A DNA stretch of 64,000 nt from Roseibium marinum (GCF_002906165.1 NZ_PPCN01000007.1:242270-306269); one strand, 5' to 3'; counted from the stretch's first letter, positions 1 through 11,787 are shown. Notes: generated from the sequence alone by a model not told the origin. Translations and numbers: made by a program.

Positions 1-1827
1 GTTCAGCGAATCGAATTCCAGCGTTTGGCCGAGGCTGGCGGACAGCGCCCGAAGGATCGCCCAGTCCTCACGCGCGTCGCCCGGTGGGAACGCGGCCCGT
101 TCGCCCATCTGGACGCGGCCTTCGGTGTTGACGTAAATCGCGGATTTTTCCGTATAGGCGGCGCCCGGCAGGATCACGTCGGCGCGATGCGCTCCCTTGT
201 CTCCGTGGGTGCCCTGATAGACAACAAACGCGCCTTCTGGAACCTCGACCTCATCGACGCCGAGCAGGAACAGGACATCGAGCGCTCCCGGCTCCAGCAT
301 GGCGGCCGTGTCCTTGCCACCCTCGCCCGGAACGAAACCGATATCGAGCGCTCCCACCTGGGCCGCTTCGGTATGCAGGATGTTGAAGCCGTTCCAGCCG
401 TCCTTGATGACGCCGAGAGATTTGGCCGCCGCCACGATGGCCGCCAGAACCTCGGCTCCATCCGCCCGGTTGAGCGCGCCCTGACCGACGATGAACATCG
501 GACGTTCGGCCTTGGCAGGCGCGTGATCGACAAACTGTTTCAGGCTGTCCGGACCGGCACCGATATAGGTAACCGGATAGGTCAGGTCGGCGTTTTCGCC
601 GATCAGGCCGATCTGAACATCGCCGCGCGACCAGCGCTTGCGGATGCGCGCATTCAGAACCGGCGCTTCCTGGCGCGGATTGGTGCCGATCAGCATGATC
701 GCGTCGGCATCCTCGATCCCCTGGATCGTGGAGTTGAAGATGTAGCTGGCGCGGCCGTTCTTCGGATGCAGCGGCGAGCCCGGGAAGCGGCTGTCCATAT
801 TGGCGGACCCGAGCTTCTCCATCAGGCTCTTCAGCGCGAACATTTCCTCAACGCCCGAAAGCTGCCCGGCCAGCGCGCCGATACGTTCGGCCGGCGCCGC
901 TTTCACCTTGTCGGCGATGATCGCGAAGGCTTCGGACCAGGAGACCGGCTGCAGTTTGCCGTCTTTCCTCGCATAGGGCCGATCGATCCGCTGGGTTTTC
1001 AGACCGTCCCAGATGTATCGGGTCTTGTCGGAGATCCACTCTTCGTTGATTTCCTCGTTGAGCCGCGGCATCACGCGCATGACTTCCTTGCCGCGCGTAT
1101 CGACCCGGATCGCCGATCCGAGCGCATCCATCACGTCGATGCTTTCCGTCTTGGTCAGCTCCCATGGACGGGCATGAAAGGCATAAGGCTTGGAGGTCAG
1201 CGCGCCGACAGGGCACAGGTCGACCACGTTGCCCTGCAGTTCGGAGGACAGCGCCGCTTCCAGATAAGTGGTGATTTCAGCGTCTTCGCCGCGGCCGATC
1301 AGGCCCATGTCCGCAACCCCTGCCACTTCCGTGGTGAAGCGCACGCAGCGGGTGCAGTGAATGCAGCGGTTCATGATCGTCTTGACGAGCGGGCCGATAT
1401 GCTTGTTCTCGACCGCGCGCTTGTTTTCGTCGAAGCGCGAGGTATCGACACCATAGGCCATCGCCTGGTCCTGCAGGTCGCACTCGCCGCCCTGGTCGCA
1501 AATAGGGCAATCCAGCGGGTGGTTGATGAGCAGGAACTCCATCACCCCTTCGCGGGCCTTCTTGACCATTTCGGATTTCGTTTCGACCACCGGCGGTTCG
1601 CCGTTCGGCCCCGGACGCAGATCCTTGACGCCCATGGCGCAGGAAGCGGTCGGCTTCGGCGGTCCGCCCTTGACCTCTACAAGGCACATGCGGCAGTTGC
1701 CGGCAATCGACAGCCGGTCGTGATAGCAAAAGCGCGGAACCTCGGCACCCGCCTCTTCACAAGCCTGAAGCAGCGTATAGTCCGCCGGGACATCCACTTC
1801 GTTGCCGTCGATGATGAGCTTCGTCAT
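1..1827 (-). CDS. nuoG: NADH-quinone oxidoreductase subunit G (3' end missing)
   Basis: This is the iron-sulfur subunit of the peripheral arm of complex I, which carries electrons from NuoE/F toward quinone. Translation from the ATG at 1827 begins [14 protein letters not shown] and shows the N-terminal ferredoxin-like [2Fe-2S] ligands Cys34, Cys45, Cys48 and Cys63. The frame is open to base 1, so about 609 codons are visible; the family usually has about 690 residues, so the C-terminus lies outside the window. The start is 26 bp downstream of the nuoF stop, as expected in a nuo operon. The long plus-strand frame over the same bases is an antisense shadow. Confidence 0.95.
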   Translation of the reverse strand, partial: MTKLIIDGNEVDVPADYTLLQACEEAGAEVPRFCYHDRLSIAGNCRMCLVEVKGGPPKPTASCAMGVKDLRPGPNGEPPVVETKSEMVKKAREGVMEFLLINHPLDCPICDQGGECDLQDQAMAYGVDTSRFDENKRAVENKHIGPLVKTIMNRCIHCTRCVRFTTEVAGVADMGLIGRGEDAEITTYLEAALSSELQGNVVDLCPVGALTSKPYAFHARPWELTKTESIDVMDALGSAIRVDTRGKEVMRVMPRLNEEINEEWISDKTRYIWDGLKTQRIDRPYARKDGKLQPVSWSEAFAIIADKVKAAPAERIGALAGQLSGVEEMFALKSLMEKLGSANMDSRFPGSPLHPKNGRASYIFNSTIQGIEDADAIMLIGTNPRQEAPVLNARIRKRWSRGDVQIGLIGENADLTYPVTYIGAGPDSLKQFVDHAPAKAERPMFIVGQGALNRADGAEVLAAIVAAAKSLGVIKDGWNGFNILHTEAAQVGALDIGFVPGEGGKDTAAMLEPGALDVLFLLGVDEVEVPEGAFVVYQGTHGDKGAHRADVILPGAAYTEKSAIYVNTEGRVQMGERAAFPPGDAREDWAILRALSASLGQTLEFDSLN

Positions 1828-1853
1828 CCGTTGCTCTCCAAATCCCGTTCCGC

Positions 1854-3155
<1,302 letters not shown>

Positions 3156-3164
3156 CTCTTCCCC

Positions 3165-4481
3165 CTAGTCTTCGCTCTTGGAGGAGGCCACTTGACCGGC
3201 ATCCACGCGCTTGGAAAATTCTGTGTCCTGACCGGACGCGAGCGTCTTCGCCTGTTCGGTCCAGCCGTCCCGTTCGATCCGGCCCTTGAACTTCAGCCGG
3301 CTGTCAACCCAGGCGACCTCCTGCGGACCCCAGCTTGCGACCTGGTCGAAGTGGTAGAAGCCGAGTTCATTGAGCGTCGCTTCCAGCTTCGGACCGACAC
3401 CCTTGAGCTTTTTCAAATCGTCCGGCTTGCCGCCACGCGCTTGCGTCAGCGTTTCCGGTGCTTTTTCGTCGCCAGCGGGCGCCTTGTCCCTGGCGGGAGC
3501 CGCGCCGCTGGTGTCGGCGGAACGCGCGACTTCCACTTCCGTGCGGTCACTCGCGTCGGGACGCGCCTTGTTCTCACCGCGTGCCTTGGGCGTTGCGGCC
3601 TTTTTCTCAGGGTCGTCGCCTGCCGTCTTCGCCTTGACAGTTGGCTTTGTATCCGGATCGGCCTTCTTTGGCGCGGAGGCAGCCGGATTTTCAACCGGTT
3701 TCTTTTCCGCCCTGGCGGCGACTTCCGCCCTCACCCGCGCGACTGCATCCTCCGCCGGGGTCGGAACGCCGTCATAATCGTTTCCACCAGCATTGATGGG
3801 AGCACCGGCGAACGCATGGGAGGCCTTCTCGGCTCCATCGACGATGTGGGCAGCGGGAAGCTCGCCTTTGGTATCGTCGTCTATTTCAGAGAGCGTCGTC
3901 TGGCCGCCTTCCGCCATGGCGAATCGGCGTCCGTTCTGCGGACCCGGCGTGACTTCCTTGCCGGCGGCAATGTCGTCGATCAGCTGGTTGAAGCTTTCCG
4001 GCGTCAGGTCCTCGTAGGTATCCTTGAAGATCTGCACCATCGGTGCATTCACACAGGCGCCCAGGCATTCGACTTCTTCCCAGGAGAACATGCCGTCCTC
4101 GGAAATTTCGTGCATGTGCTTGGCGATGCGCGACTGGCAGATCTTGATCAGGTCTTCCGACCCGCGCAACTGGCACGGAGTGGTGCCGCAGACCTGGATA
4201 TGGGCCTTCTTGCCGACCGGCTGAAGCTGGAACATGGTGTAGAAGGTGGCCACTTCCAGAACGCGTATCCTCGGCATGTCCAGAAGGTCCGCGATGTAGC
4301 GGATCGCCGGCTCGCTGACCCAGCCGTCGTTCTGCTCCTGCGCGCGCCACAAAAGCGGAATGACCGCGGAGGCCTGGCGGCCTGCCGGATAACGGTCGAT
4401 CAGCTTCCTTGCCCACGCGAGATTCTTCTCCGTGAAGTCGAAACTGTCTGGTTGTTCCGCGGCAAGTCGGCGAACTGCCAT
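3165..4481 (-). CDS. nuoE: NADH-quinone oxidoreductase subunit E with long C-terminal extension
   Basis: Residues 1-190 form the thioredoxin-like 24 kDa subunit of complex I, with the N1a [2Fe-2S] ligands Cys98, Cys103, Cys139 and Cys143. The protein has 438 residues against about 165-240 in compact NuoE. After the core comes a low-complexity Ala/Lys/Pro/Asp linker (about 200-340), then a helix-hairpin-helix-like segment ([17 protein letters not shown], about 352-370) and a charged tail. To my knowledge similar extensions occur in other alphaproteobacterial NuoE proteins; their role is unknown to me. The next operon gene, nuoF, begins 9 bp downstream. Confidence 0.94.
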   Translation of the reverse strand: MAVRRLAAEQPDSFDFTEKNLAWARKLIDRYPAGRQASAVIPLLWRAQEQNDGWVSEPAIRYIADLLDMPRIRVLEVATFYTMFQLQPVGKKAHIQVCGTTPCQLRGSEDLIKICQSRIAKHMHEISEDGMFSWEEVECLGACVNAPMVQIFKDTYEDLTPESFNQLIDDIAAGKEVTPGPQNGRRFAMAEGGQTTLSEIDDDTKGELPAAHIVDGAEKASHAFAGAPINAGGNDYDGVPTPAEDAVARVRAEVAARAEKKPVENPAASAPKKADPDTKPTVKAKTAGDDPEKKAATPKARGENKARPDASDRTEVEVARSADTSGAAPARDKAPAGDEKAPETLTQARGGKPDDLKKLKGVGPKLEATLNELGFYHFDQVASWGPQEVAWVDSRLKFKGRIERDGWTEQAKTLASGQDTEFSKRVDAGQVASSKSED

Positions 4482-4562
4482 GGTGCTATCCCCGTTCTTT
4501 CAAAGTGACCGGAGCCGGACGGGCGGCTGCCAGGGTCGAATATTTCTGGCGGGCGGTCCGCA

Positions 4563-5747
4563 TCAGCGGTCGACCTCACCGAACACGATGTCCATGGACC
4601 CAAGTACCGCCGAGACGTCGGCGAGCATGTGGCCGCGGCACAGGAAATCCATTGCCTGAAGGTGGGCGAAACCCGGCGCCTTGATCTTGCAGCGGTAGGG
4701 TTTGTTGGTACCATCGGCAACCAGATAGACGCCGAATTCACCCTTCGGCGCCTCGACGGCCGCGTAAACCTCACCGGCCGGCACATGGAAGCCTTCGGTG
4801 TAGAGCTTGAAGTGGTGAATAAGCGCTTCCATCGAGCGCTTCATTTCACCGCGTTTCGGCGGCACGATCTTGCCGTCGGTCGTGGAGACCGGACCGGTTT
4901 CAACGGTCAGCTTTTCCAGGCACTGTTTCATGATCCGGATCGACTGGCGCATTTCTTCCATGCGGATCAGGTAGCGGTCGTAGCAGTCGCCGTTCTTGCC
5001 GATCGGAATGTCGAAATCAAGCTCGGAATAGCATTCGTAAGGCTGCGACTTGCGCAGGTCCCAGGCAGCGCCCGAACCGCGAACCATGACCCCGGAGAAA
5101 CCCCAGGCCCAGGCATCGTCAAGATCGACAACACCGATATCGACATTGCGCTGCTTGAAGATGCGGTTTTCGGTCAGAAGGCCTTCGATGTCGTCCAGCG
5201 TCTGCAGGAACGGATCGCAGAAATCCCAGATGTCGTCGAGCAGATCGCGTGGCAGGTCCTGATGCACACCGCCCGGGCGCACATAGGCCGCGTGCATGCG
5301 GGCCCCACAGGCGCGCTCATAGAACACCATCAGTTCTTCACGCGGCTCGAAGCCCCAGAGCGGCGGCGTCAGGGCGCCGACATCCATCGCCTGGGTGGTC
5401 ACGTTGAGGAGATGTGACAGGATACGGCCGATTTCGGAGAAAAGCACACGCACGAGCTGCCCGCGTTTCGGCACTTCGATGCCGACCAGGCGTTCAACCG
5501 CAATAGCAAAGGCATGCTCCTGGTTCATCGGCGCGACGTAATCGAGGCGGTCGAAATACGGAATCGCCTGCAGATAGGTCTTCTGCTCGATCAGCTTTTC
5601 GGTGCCCCGGTGCAGCAGGCCGATATGCGGATCCACGCGGGTCACAACCTCGCCGTCGAGTTCCAGCACCAGACGCAGAACCCCGTGGGCCGCCGGGTGC
5701 TGCGGGCCGAAGTTGATGTTGAAGTTTCGGACCTGAGCCTCAGCCAT
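4563..5747 (-). CDS. nuoD: NADH-quinone oxidoreductase subunit D
   Basis: This is the 49 kDa subunit of complex I, which helps form the quinone-binding pocket next to NuoB. The 394-residue product begins [21 protein letters not shown]; the family-typical [11 protein letters not shown] stretch, the HRGTEKL region and the [10 protein letters not shown] segment are all visible. The length is normal. The ATG at 5747 lies 8 bp inside the end of the GFA gene, suggesting translational coupling. An 81 bp spacer separates it from nuoE. Confidence 0.96.
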   Translation of the reverse strand: MAEAQVRNFNINFGPQHPAAHGVLRLVLELDGEVVTRVDPHIGLLHRGTEKLIEQKTYLQAIPYFDRLDYVAPMNQEHAFAIAVERLVGIEVPKRGQLVRVLFSEIGRILSHLLNVTTQAMDVGALTPPLWGFEPREELMVFYERACGARMHAAYVRPGGVHQDLPRDLLDDIWDFCDPFLQTLDDIEGLLTENRIFKQRNVDIGVVDLDDAWAWGFSGVMVRGSGAAWDLRKSQPYECYSELDFDIPIGKNGDCYDRYLIRMEEMRQSIRIMKQCLEKLTVETGPVSTTDGKIVPPKRGEMKRSMEALIHHFKLYTEGFHVPAGEVYAAVEAPKGEFGVYLVADGTNKPYRCKIKAPGFAHLQAMDFLCRGHMLADVSAVLGSMDIVFGEVDR

Positions 5748-6171
5748 GTTGAGGATCCTGCTGTTGAGTGAAATACGCTATGACTTCCGGGCCGGTCATT
5801 TTGCTCGTGTCGTTGGCGAAGGCATAGTTGGCCGGCTGTTCGTCGACGAAGATTTCCGTCGTGAATTTGAAGACCGACGGATCGTCGAAAGCCTGGGCGG
5901 AAACGCTGGTATGAGAGCCGTCGGCCATCCGCCAGAACAGCGTCGTCCCGCACGTCTTGCAGAACACCCGCTCGCCGTAACCGGAGGACTTGTAGACGCC
6001 GAGTGCATCTTCATCTTCCACCTGAACATCGCCGCAGCCGACTGCCATGAAGACACCGCCGGTCCAGCGACGGCACATGGAACAATGGCAGACACCCATT
6101 TCGGGTTTCTCCGGCACCGCGGTGAACCGCACCGCGCCGCAAAGACAGCCGCCTGAAAGCCGTTCGCTCAT
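5740..6171 (-). CDS. GFA/CENP-V family zinc protein inside the nuo operon
   Basis: This 143-residue protein has the cysteine pattern of the glutathione-dependent formaldehyde-activating (GFA)/CENP-V fold: [11 protein letters not shown] (Cys9, Cys11), then [12 protein letters not shown] (Cys28, Cys30, Cys33) and [11 protein letters not shown] near residue 72. Members bind zinc and some bind glutathione adducts; the substrate here cannot be read from sequence. It sits between nuoC and nuoD on the same strand, 13 bp after nuoC and overlapping the nuoD start by 8 bp, so it should be co-transcribed with complex I. This is not a standard nuo gene. Confidence 0.85.
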   Translation of the reverse strand: MSERLSGGCLCGAVRFTAVPEKPEMGVCHCSMCRRWTGGVFMAVGCGDVQVEDEDALGVYKSSGYGERVFCKTCGTTLFWRMADGSHTSVSAQAFDDPSVFKFTTEIFVDEQPANYAFANDTSKMTGPEVIAYFTQQQDPQHG

Positions 6172-6184
6172 CCCTGCCCCGCCC

Positions 6185-6790
6185 TCAATTCGTCGTTGCT
6201 TTTTCGTCGCCCGGCAGCACGTAGTCCGTGCCTTCCCATGGCGAGAGAAAATCGAAGGTCCGCATTTCCTGGTTCAGGCGCACGGGCTCGTAGACGACTC
6301 GCTTCTTTTCGTCGTCATAGCGCACTTCCACGAACCCGGTGACCGGGAAATCCTTGCGCAGCGGATGTCCGTCGAAACCGTAGTCGGTCAGGATGCGGCG
6401 CAGATCCGGATGGCCGGAGAACAGGATGCCGTACATGTCATAGGCTTCGCGTTCAAACCATTCGGCGCCGGGAAACAGCGGTGTCAGAGAGGCGACCGGC
6501 GTGGTCTCGTCGGTCGCGACCTTCACGCGGATGCGCTGATTCTGGACCGGAGACAGGAAGTGGTAGACCACATCGAAGCGTTTTTCGCGCTCCGGATAAT
6601 CCACGCCGCAGATATCGGTCAGATTGAAGAATTTGCATGAGCTGTTGTCGCGCAGGAAACGGATCGCATCGAGCACACCGGTGGCATCCACGGTCAGCGT
6701 CAGCTCACCGTATTCGACCTGCCAGGAAACAAGGATTTCTCCCAGACCGAGCTCAATGTGCTCGGCGAGTTCCTTCAAAGTCTCGTCCAT
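6185..6790 (-). CDS. nuoC: NADH-quinone oxidoreductase subunit C
   Basis: This is the 30 kDa subunit of the complex I connecting arm, paired with NuoD. The product has about 201 residues and contains the family signature [20 protein letters not shown] followed by [12 protein letters not shown]. The ATG at 6790 is preferred because a TGAGG ribosome-binding sequence precedes it by 9 bp; an in-frame GTG five codons upstream (6805) is the alternative. It follows nuoB by 87 bp and is separate from nuoD, unlike the fused NuoCD of enterobacteria. Confidence 0.94.
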   Translation of the reverse strand: MDETLKELAEHIELGLGEILVSWQVEYGELTLTVDATGVLDAIRFLRDNSSCKFFNLTDICGVDYPEREKRFDVVYHFLSPVQNQRIRVKVATDETTPVASLTPLFPGAEWFEREAYDMYGILFSGHPDLRRILTDYGFDGHPLRKDFPVTGFVEVRYDDEKKRVVYEPVRLNQEMRTFDFLSPWEGTDYVLPGDEKATTN

Positions 6791-6877
6791 CGCGTTCGAC
6801 CTCACTCCTGGGGAGCCTCAAATTCAAGGCGCCGGGCGCCTCATTCCTTGAACCTGCCGCCACGGGGCGGCTGATTC

Positions 6878-7456
6878 TTATCGTTCAATCGTACCGGTAC
6901 GGCGGATCTTCTTTTGCAGCATCAGGACACCGTAAAGAAGCGCCTCGGCAGTCGGGGGACAGCCCGGCACGTAGATATCGACGGGGACAACGCGGTCGCA
7001 TCCGCGCACCACCGAATAGGAATAGTGATAATAGCCGCCGCCATTTGCGCAGGATCCCATCGAGATGACGTAGCGCGGCTCCGGCATCTGGTCATAGACC
7101 TTGCGCAGGGCGGGCGCCATCTTGTTGGTCAGCGTTCCGGCGACGATCATCACGTCGGACTGGCGCGGAGAAGCGCGCGGAGCGAAGCCGAAGCGCTCGG
7201 CATCGTAGCGCGGCATGGACATCTGCATCATTTCCACGGCGCAGCAGGCCAGGCCGAAAGTCATCCACATCAGCGAACCGGTGCGCGCCCATTGGATAAG
7301 ATTGTCGGTCGAGGTGACAAGAAAGCCCTTGTCGCCGAGCTCATTGTTGACTTCGAGGAAAAACGGATCGTCCGCCCCTACCGGGTTACCGGTGTTCGGA
7401 TCGATGATGCCTTTCGGCTGCCGTGCGACGAGCGGCTCGGTCGAGGTCAATCCCAT
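6878..7456 (-). CDS. nuoB: NADH-quinone oxidoreductase subunit B
   Basis: This is the PSST subunit of complex I, holding the terminal N2 [4Fe-4S] cluster that reduces quinone. The ligand motifs are visible: [11 protein letters not shown] (tandem cysteines), [10 protein letters not shown] and [14 protein letters not shown]. Starting at the ATG at 7456 gives 192 residues, the normal size; the longer open frame upstream overlaps nuoA and is not needed. The gene overlaps the 3' end of nuoA by 10 bp, consistent with coupled translation. Confidence 0.95.
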   Translation of the reverse strand: MGLTSTEPLVARQPKGIIDPNTGNPVGADDPFFLEVNNELGDKGFLVTSTDNLIQWARTGSLMWMTFGLACCAVEMMQMSMPRYDAERFGFAPRASPRQSDVMIVAGTLTNKMAPALRKVYDQMPEPRYVISMGSCANGGGYYHYSYSVVRGCDRVVPVDIYVPGCPPTAEALLYGVLMLQKKIRRTGTIER

Positions 7457-7812
7457 TCCAGCGCTCCCTTTTTCCATTCGTAGATAAATCCGATGGTCAG
7501 GACACCGAGAAAGACCATCATGGACCAGAATCCATACCAGCCGAGTTCGCCGAACACCGTTGCCCATGGGAACAGGAAGGCGACCTCAAGGTCAAAGATG
7601 ATGAACAGGATAGACACCAGATAAAAGCGCACGTCGAACTTCATGCGCGCATCGTCGAAGGCGTTGAAGCCGCACTCATAGGCCGACAGTTTTTCCGGAT
7701 CCGGATTCTTGTAGGCCAGGATGAACGGGGAAATCAGCAGAGCAAGGCCGATCACCAGGGCTATGCCGATGAAGACGACAATCGGGACATATTCCCGCAA
7801 CAGTTCTTCCAT
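7447..7812 (-). CDS. nuoA: NADH-quinone oxidoreductase subunit A
   Basis: This is a small membrane subunit of complex I at the junction of the membrane and peripheral arms. The 121-residue product begins [16 protein letters not shown] and has three hydrophobic segments (about 8-30, 65-85, 92-112). The conserved loop [21 protein letters not shown] lies between the first two. The ATG at 7812 gives the usual family length; the open frame continues upstream without family similarity. It is the first visible gene of the nuo operon, so its promoter should lie in the gap upstream. Confidence 0.94.
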   Translation of the reverse strand: MEELLREYVPIVVFIGIALVIGLALLISPFILAYKNPDPEKLSAYECGFNAFDDARMKFDVRFYLVSILFIIFDLEVAFLFPWATVFGELGWYGFWSMMVFLGVLTIGFIYEWKKGALEWD

Positions 7813-8326
7813 GTCTTTCGCGTCCTTGCATATGGAGGCGGATCGGGAGGCGATCCGGGCCAGGGCTGTGGCCCTCTCGTCACATTTCCCGGCCGATCGC
7901 GCTGAGCCCGCCAGCCGAATGAAACCAACATGCGAGCGCACGCTTAGCTTACGGCTTGGTGCAACGCAAGACCCAGATGCGGGCAAACTCCTGCCGCAGT
8001 TGGACCAAGTTCCCGCGCACCCTCGACAATTCCCTCATTTCAGCCACTTTGCCGCGGAACAAAATCTTTGCACAAGCCGAAAGGAAATATGCCGCACCTG
8101 CGATGCAAATCCACCCCTGCCTGAGAATCGGATCTGAAACATCGGTATAGCAAAAGACGAACAAATTGAAGACGCTGCGTAACCACGGTATTCCATCGCC
8201 GGAACCGGGCGGTCGACCTTGGAAGTCACAAAGGCGCAAAGCATCTCTCGACACTTCGTTGGCGAAGCTCGCATTCTGCATTAAGTTTCTTCAGGAAGAT
8301 ATTGAAATATCGATCAAAACCGTGAG
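7813..8326. other. Intergenic region upstream of nuoA
   Basis: I see no convincing gene in these 514 bases. Short open frames exist on both strands but show no family similarity and no ribosome-binding sequence. The region must hold the nuo operon promoter and leader on the minus strand; I could not pick a confident -35/-10 pair. Confidence 0.5.
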
Positions 8327-8403
8327 TGGCGCGAGTGACGGGACTCGAACCCGCGACCTCCGGCGTGACAGGCCGGCACTCTAACCAACTGAGCTACACC
8401 CGC
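8327..8403 (-). tRNA. tRNA-Asp (anticodon GTC), copy 1
   Basis: The minus strand folds as a complete cloverleaf: acceptor arm starting GCGGGTG, D arm AGCTCAGTTGGTTAGAGT, anticodon stem-loop CCGGCCTGTCACGCCGG with GTC, T arm GGGTTCGAGTCCC, and an encoded CCA end. The length is 77 nt including CCA. It is identical to the copy at 8459-8535. Confidence 0.97.
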
Positions 8404-8458
8404 ACATTCACGGAATATTGCGCCCTTCCCCGATCGCTGTGTTTGGCGATTTGGAAAG

Positions 8459-8535
8459 TGGCGCGAGTGACGGGACTCGAACCCGCGACCTCCGGCGTGA
8501 CAGGCCGGCACTCTAACCAACTGAGCTACACCCGC
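8459..8535 (-). tRNA. tRNA-Asp (anticodon GTC), copy 2
   Basis: This is a second tRNA-Asp, identical over all 77 nt to the copy 55 bp away, with the GTC anticodon, T loop TTCGAGT and encoded CCA. The spacer between the copies is unrelated to the flanks, so this looks like an ordinary tandem tRNA duplication, probably co-transcribed from the minus strand. Confidence 0.97.
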
Positions 8536-8918
8536 TTGCGGAATGAACTTGTGTCCGTTCCGAAGTGGCGCTGATGTACGGCGGCTGGATTGCGAAGTCA
8601 AGCGCCGAGCCCATTCTAATGTGTCGTTTTTTTAAAACCCCGCCGCTTGTGACACTTCGCGCGAATGAAATCCTCTCAGTCCTTGTGGATAATGTTTCCC
8701 CAAGACAGAGAGGGGACGGATTCGCCGGATCGGGCTTGTCCAGGCTTTGTCATTTTCTTCAATGCCTTATGCCGGACGCAGTTGAAACGGATCAACCCGA
8801 CGACCCCCTGCCGGAAACGCTTGGTATCAGGTCAGGACACGCCAAAGCCCCAACGCATGTCGAGCCCTGACACTGAAAGCGCCATGGCAAGAAAAATCGA
8901 ATCTACCGGCTGGGGGAA
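8536..8918. other. Intergenic region between tRNA-Asp and tRNA-Val
   Basis: This 383 bp stretch has no supported gene. The plus-strand frames here end early or run into tRNA and show no family similarity. It may contain the promoter for the minus-strand tRNA-Asp pair. Confidence 0.45.
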
Positions 8919-8994
<76 letters not shown>

Positions 8995-9138
8995 TCTATG
9001 AGGTGAGACGCCTTTTAGGTTGTCCCCCGGCACTTGGCAAGAATAAAATAGAACAGATTTCGCAGATCCCCACATGCAGTGGATGAGTGCGCACCGGCTC
9101 CCGGAACGGTCTTTCCCAAGTAAAGGATACCCGGACGA

Positions 9139-10503
9139 ATGACGCCTTCCCGCCGGTCCGTGCTGACGCGCCTTTTTCTCGGCCTCGCCAGCTTGCCGCT
9201 TGCCTCCATGACGCGTCCGGCCAGATCGGCGGACGGTGCCAGGGTTGTCGTCATCGGCGCGGGAATCTCAGGCCTTGCCGCGGCAAGACAACTGGCGGAT
9301 CGTGGCTTCAAGGTCACGGTTCTGGAAGCCCGTGACCGCATCGGCGGCCGGCTGTGGAGCGACCGATCGTTTGGCATTCCGCTGGATCTGGGCGCGAGCT
9401 GGATCCACGGCACGCGCGGCAACCCGGTCGCGCAACTGTCCGAAAGTCTCGGCCAACCTCTCCAGGACTGGAACTATGAGGACAGGGCCATTATCGACCT
9501 GACGGGCCACCGGGGGAGATTGCAGGAAAGAGCCGACGAATTCCTGACCGGATTGGAAGATTTCGCAAGTCAAGCCGGATCGCACGCCGCCACCCTTACA
9601 ATTCGCGATGCCGTGAGCCACATCCGGCGAAAACGCCGGATCGCCCATCTGTCCGACGCGGAAATCGGCGCCTTGATCACCAATCACGTAGAACTGGACT
9701 ATGCCGCCGACAGCGGCGAACTCGCCCTCGCAGCTCTCGGGGAAGGCCGTGTCCTTGGCGGTCCGGATGCGATCCTGCCCCGCGGCTACGACCGTCTCGC
9801 CCATGGCCTGGCAGGCGACCTGGAGGTCCGGCTCTCTTCATCCGTCGACGGCATCTATCACTCTTCCAACGGTGTGTCGGTCCTGGTGAACGGGCAGACC
9901 TTCAGCGCGGATTACGCCATCGTCACGGTCCCTCTCGGCGTGCTGAAATCCGGACGGATCGACTTCGGTCCCCCACTGCCCGACGCCAAGCGCAAGGCGA
10001 TCGGCAACCTGGGCATGGGCGTGCTCAACAAGGTCTATCTGACCTTCGCCGAACCATTCTGGGAACCCGATGCGCTGAACTTCATCAGGGTATCGGACAA
10101 GCCTCGCCAGTTCGCCTACTGGATCAATCTCAGCCGGGCGACCGGCGTTCCGGTGCTCGGCGCGCTCAATGCGGGCTCCTTTGCCCGCGACCTGGAGGCC
10201 ATGGACAACGCCGGGCGCATGGCCGCGGCCCATGAAGCGCTCCGCACCATGTTCGGTGCCGACCTGCCTGTCCCGAAGGCCGGCATTTCCTCCGCCTGGG
10301 CAAGTGATGCACAGGCGCTGGGATCCTATTCGTTCCTTGCACCAGGCAGTACCTCCGCCGACCGGTTGGCGCTCGCAGCGAGCGTGAATGACAGGGTGTT
10401 TTTCGCGGGCGAAGCCACAAGTCCGGACTTCCCCGCGACCGTTCACGGCGCGCTGCTGTCCGGACGGAAAGCTGCGGAAGAGGTGCAGGCCCTCGCCTCC
10501 TGA
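9139..10503 (+). CDS. Flavin-containing monoamine oxidase family protein, probably Tat-exported
   Basis: This 454-residue FAD amine oxidase oxidises an amine, probably a polyamine or aromatic amine, releasing aldehyde and peroxide; the substrate is not readable. The Rossmann FAD motif VVVIGAGISGLAAARQL (about 36-52) is followed by VLEARDRIGGRLWS. Near the C-terminus are FFAGEATS and the TVHGALLSGRKAAEE segment that close the FAD site. The N-terminus SRRSVLTRLFLGLASLPLA is a plausible twin-arginine signal peptide with cleavage near residue 31. It stands alone, facing a convergent unknown gene. Confidence 0.85.
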   Translation: MTPSRRSVLTRLFLGLASLPLASMTRPARSADGARVVVIGAGISGLAAARQLADRGFKVTVLEARDRIGGRLWSDRSFGIPLDLGASWIHGTRGNPVAQLSESLGQPLQDWNYEDRAIIDLTGHRGRLQERADEFLTGLEDFASQAGSHAATLTIRDAVSHIRRKRRIAHLSDAEIGALITNHVELDYAADSGELALAALGEGRVLGGPDAILPRGYDRLAHGLAGDLEVRLSSSVDGIYHSSNGVSVLVNGQTFSADYAIVTVPLGVLKSGRIDFGPPLPDAKRKAIGNLGMGVLNKVYLTFAEPFWEPDALNFIRVSDKPRQFAYWINLSRATGVPVLGALNAGSFARDLEAMDNAGRMAAAHEALRTMFGADLPVPKAGISSAWASDAQALGSYSFLAPGSTSADRLALAASVNDRVFFAGEATSPDFPATVHGALLSGRKAAEEVQALAS

Positions 10504-10507
10504 CCGG

Positions 10508-11164
10508 TTATCGGAACCGGTAGGCGAACTGCAGCATGTCCGTCAGGCCGCGTTGCGGATCGTCGGCTGCCAGACCATTCTGGTTGAAGAACTGGACCAG
10601 CCGGGCGATTCCCTGATGGTCGTCCGGTCCCCTGGGAGGCGGCTGATCCATGAGCTTGGCGGCAATGATCCACGACATTGTCCGTCGGTATCTCTTCTGG
10701 TTGGCGCTGAACTCGGGATTGCTCGCCGCCCGCTCAAACAAGCCGCCCCACGCCTGGTTAACGGCATCGTTGACGGCCTCGACCCGGATGAACCCGGCCT
10801 TGTTCGGACTGCGCGCCTTGTTGAGAAGGTGGTCGATATTGTAGCCGGCAAGATCGCTGGACGTTGCCTTGATGCCATAGGCCTGGTCGACAAATCCGAG
10901 CCAGGCCTTCTGGTAGGAGGAATACCCTGCCCGCACCCAGACGCTGGCATTCTGGTCCGGGTCGCCCGGTTTCCGGACGATGGCGACGTTTTTCAGGCTG
11001 CGGCGCCCTGCCCGTTCCGTTTCAGTCGTGTCATCGAAACCGTTGAGAAAGACCAGACGACCGAGTCGTTCGGGATGCTCGACCTGAACCTGGACAAGCG
11101 GATCCTGCACCCAGGCATTGAAGAGAGCCCGCTGTCGGCGGCTTATGATGGCTTGCAGCGACAT
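10508..11164 (-). CDS. Hypothetical protein
   Basis: I do not recognise this 218-residue protein. It has no signal peptide or membrane segment and is rich in Arg, Asn and Gln, with a central segment AGYNIDHLLNKARSP and a C-terminal helical part. The ATG at 11164 is preferred over an upstream start at 11200 because a GGGAG sequence lies just ahead of it. Codon use resembles the neighbouring core genes. It is convergent with the amine oxidase, 4 bp from its stop. Confidence 0.7.
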   Translation of the reverse strand: MSLQAIISRRQRALFNAWVQDPLVQVQVEHPERLGRLVFLNGFDDTTETERAGRRSLKNVAIVRKPGDPDQNASVWVRAGYSSYQKAWLGFVDQAYGIKATSSDLAGYNIDHLLNKARSPNKAGFIRVEAVNDAVNQAWGGLFERAASNPEFSANQKRYRRTMSWIIAAKLMDQPPPRGPDDHQGIARLVQFFNQNGLAADDPQRGLTDMLQFAYRFR

Positions 11165-11266
11165 GTCCCGCTCCCGTTCCGTCGGCTGGATCCCACGCAA
11201 CGCTCACTATAGCGGCGAATACGCAAACGCGGCAGCCCACAATCGGGAATTGAATGCTGAAAATGA

Positions 11267-11300
11267 GAAACCCCGCATCCGGCATCGGATACGGGGTTTC
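11267..11300 (-). terminator. Terminator downstream of hupB
   Basis: GAAACCCCG-ATCCG and its complement CGGAT-CGGGGTTTC pair around the loop GCAT with one bulged position. The hairpin lies 25 bp after the hupB stop and ends in short T/A stretches on both sides, so it could also act on the opposite strand. Confidence 0.75.
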
Positions 11301-11324
11301 TCGAAGAACTCGAGTGTGAGCGCC

Positions 11325-11600
11325 TTAGGCGTTCACAGCGTCCTTCAGGCCTTTACCGGCCTTGAACTTCGGCGTCTTAGAAGCCGGGATCTGGATCGTA
11401 TCGCCAGTCCGCGGGTTCCGGCCTTCGGTGGCCGCACGTGCAGAAACCGTGAAGTTACCAAAGCCGATGATGCGGACTTCGTCGCCGCCTTTCAGCGTCT
11501 GAGTGACCACGTCGAAAGTTGCGTCAACTGCTTCGCCTGCCTGCGCCTTGGTGAGGCCGGTCTTTTCTGCAACAGCTGCGACCAGATCGTTCTTATTCAT
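11325..11600 (-). CDS. hupB: DNA-binding protein HU
   Basis: This 91-residue histone-like protein binds and bends DNA non-specifically and compacts the nucleoid. It starts MNKNDLVAAVAEKTGLTKAQ and contains the beta-arm signature GFGNFTVSARAATEGRNPRTG with the intercalating-Pro region. The ATG at 11600 gives the exact HU length; the longer upstream frame is an artefact. It lies downstream of lon on the same strand with its own promoter space, an arrangement common in proteobacteria. Confidence 0.97.
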   Translation of the reverse strand: MNKNDLVAAVAEKTGLTKAQAGEAVDATFDVVTQTLKGGDEVRIIGFGNFTVSARAATEGRNPRTGDTIQIPASKTPKFKAGKGLKDAVNA

Positions 11601-11737
11601 AGCAGATACCTTTCTAAGAAACGGCAGATTGCCGACGATTCCTGTCAGCGCCGTTGCGCGAAATTCGGGCGAAATGACTCGAAACGCAAGTGGTTTTTTC
11701 GCAGAAAACCGCCATTTTGACCAATTATTCAAAAGAA

Positions 11738-11760
11738 AAGCCCCGGATTTCCCGGGGCTT
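11738..11760 (-). terminator. Terminator of lon
   Basis: AAGCCCCGG-ATTT-CCCGGGGCTT forms a 9-10 bp GC-rich stem, followed on the minus strand by TTTTCTTTTG. It lies 27 bp past the lon stop, separating lon from hupB. Confidence 0.88.
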
Positions 11761-11787
11761 GACATTTTGTACGCTGTAAAGAGGCTT

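Noticed and set aside
8314..8601. Minus-strand frame with a repeated GVAQLVRVPACHAGGRGFE peptide
   Set aside because: The repeat is translated tRNA-Asp sequence, a well-known false gene.
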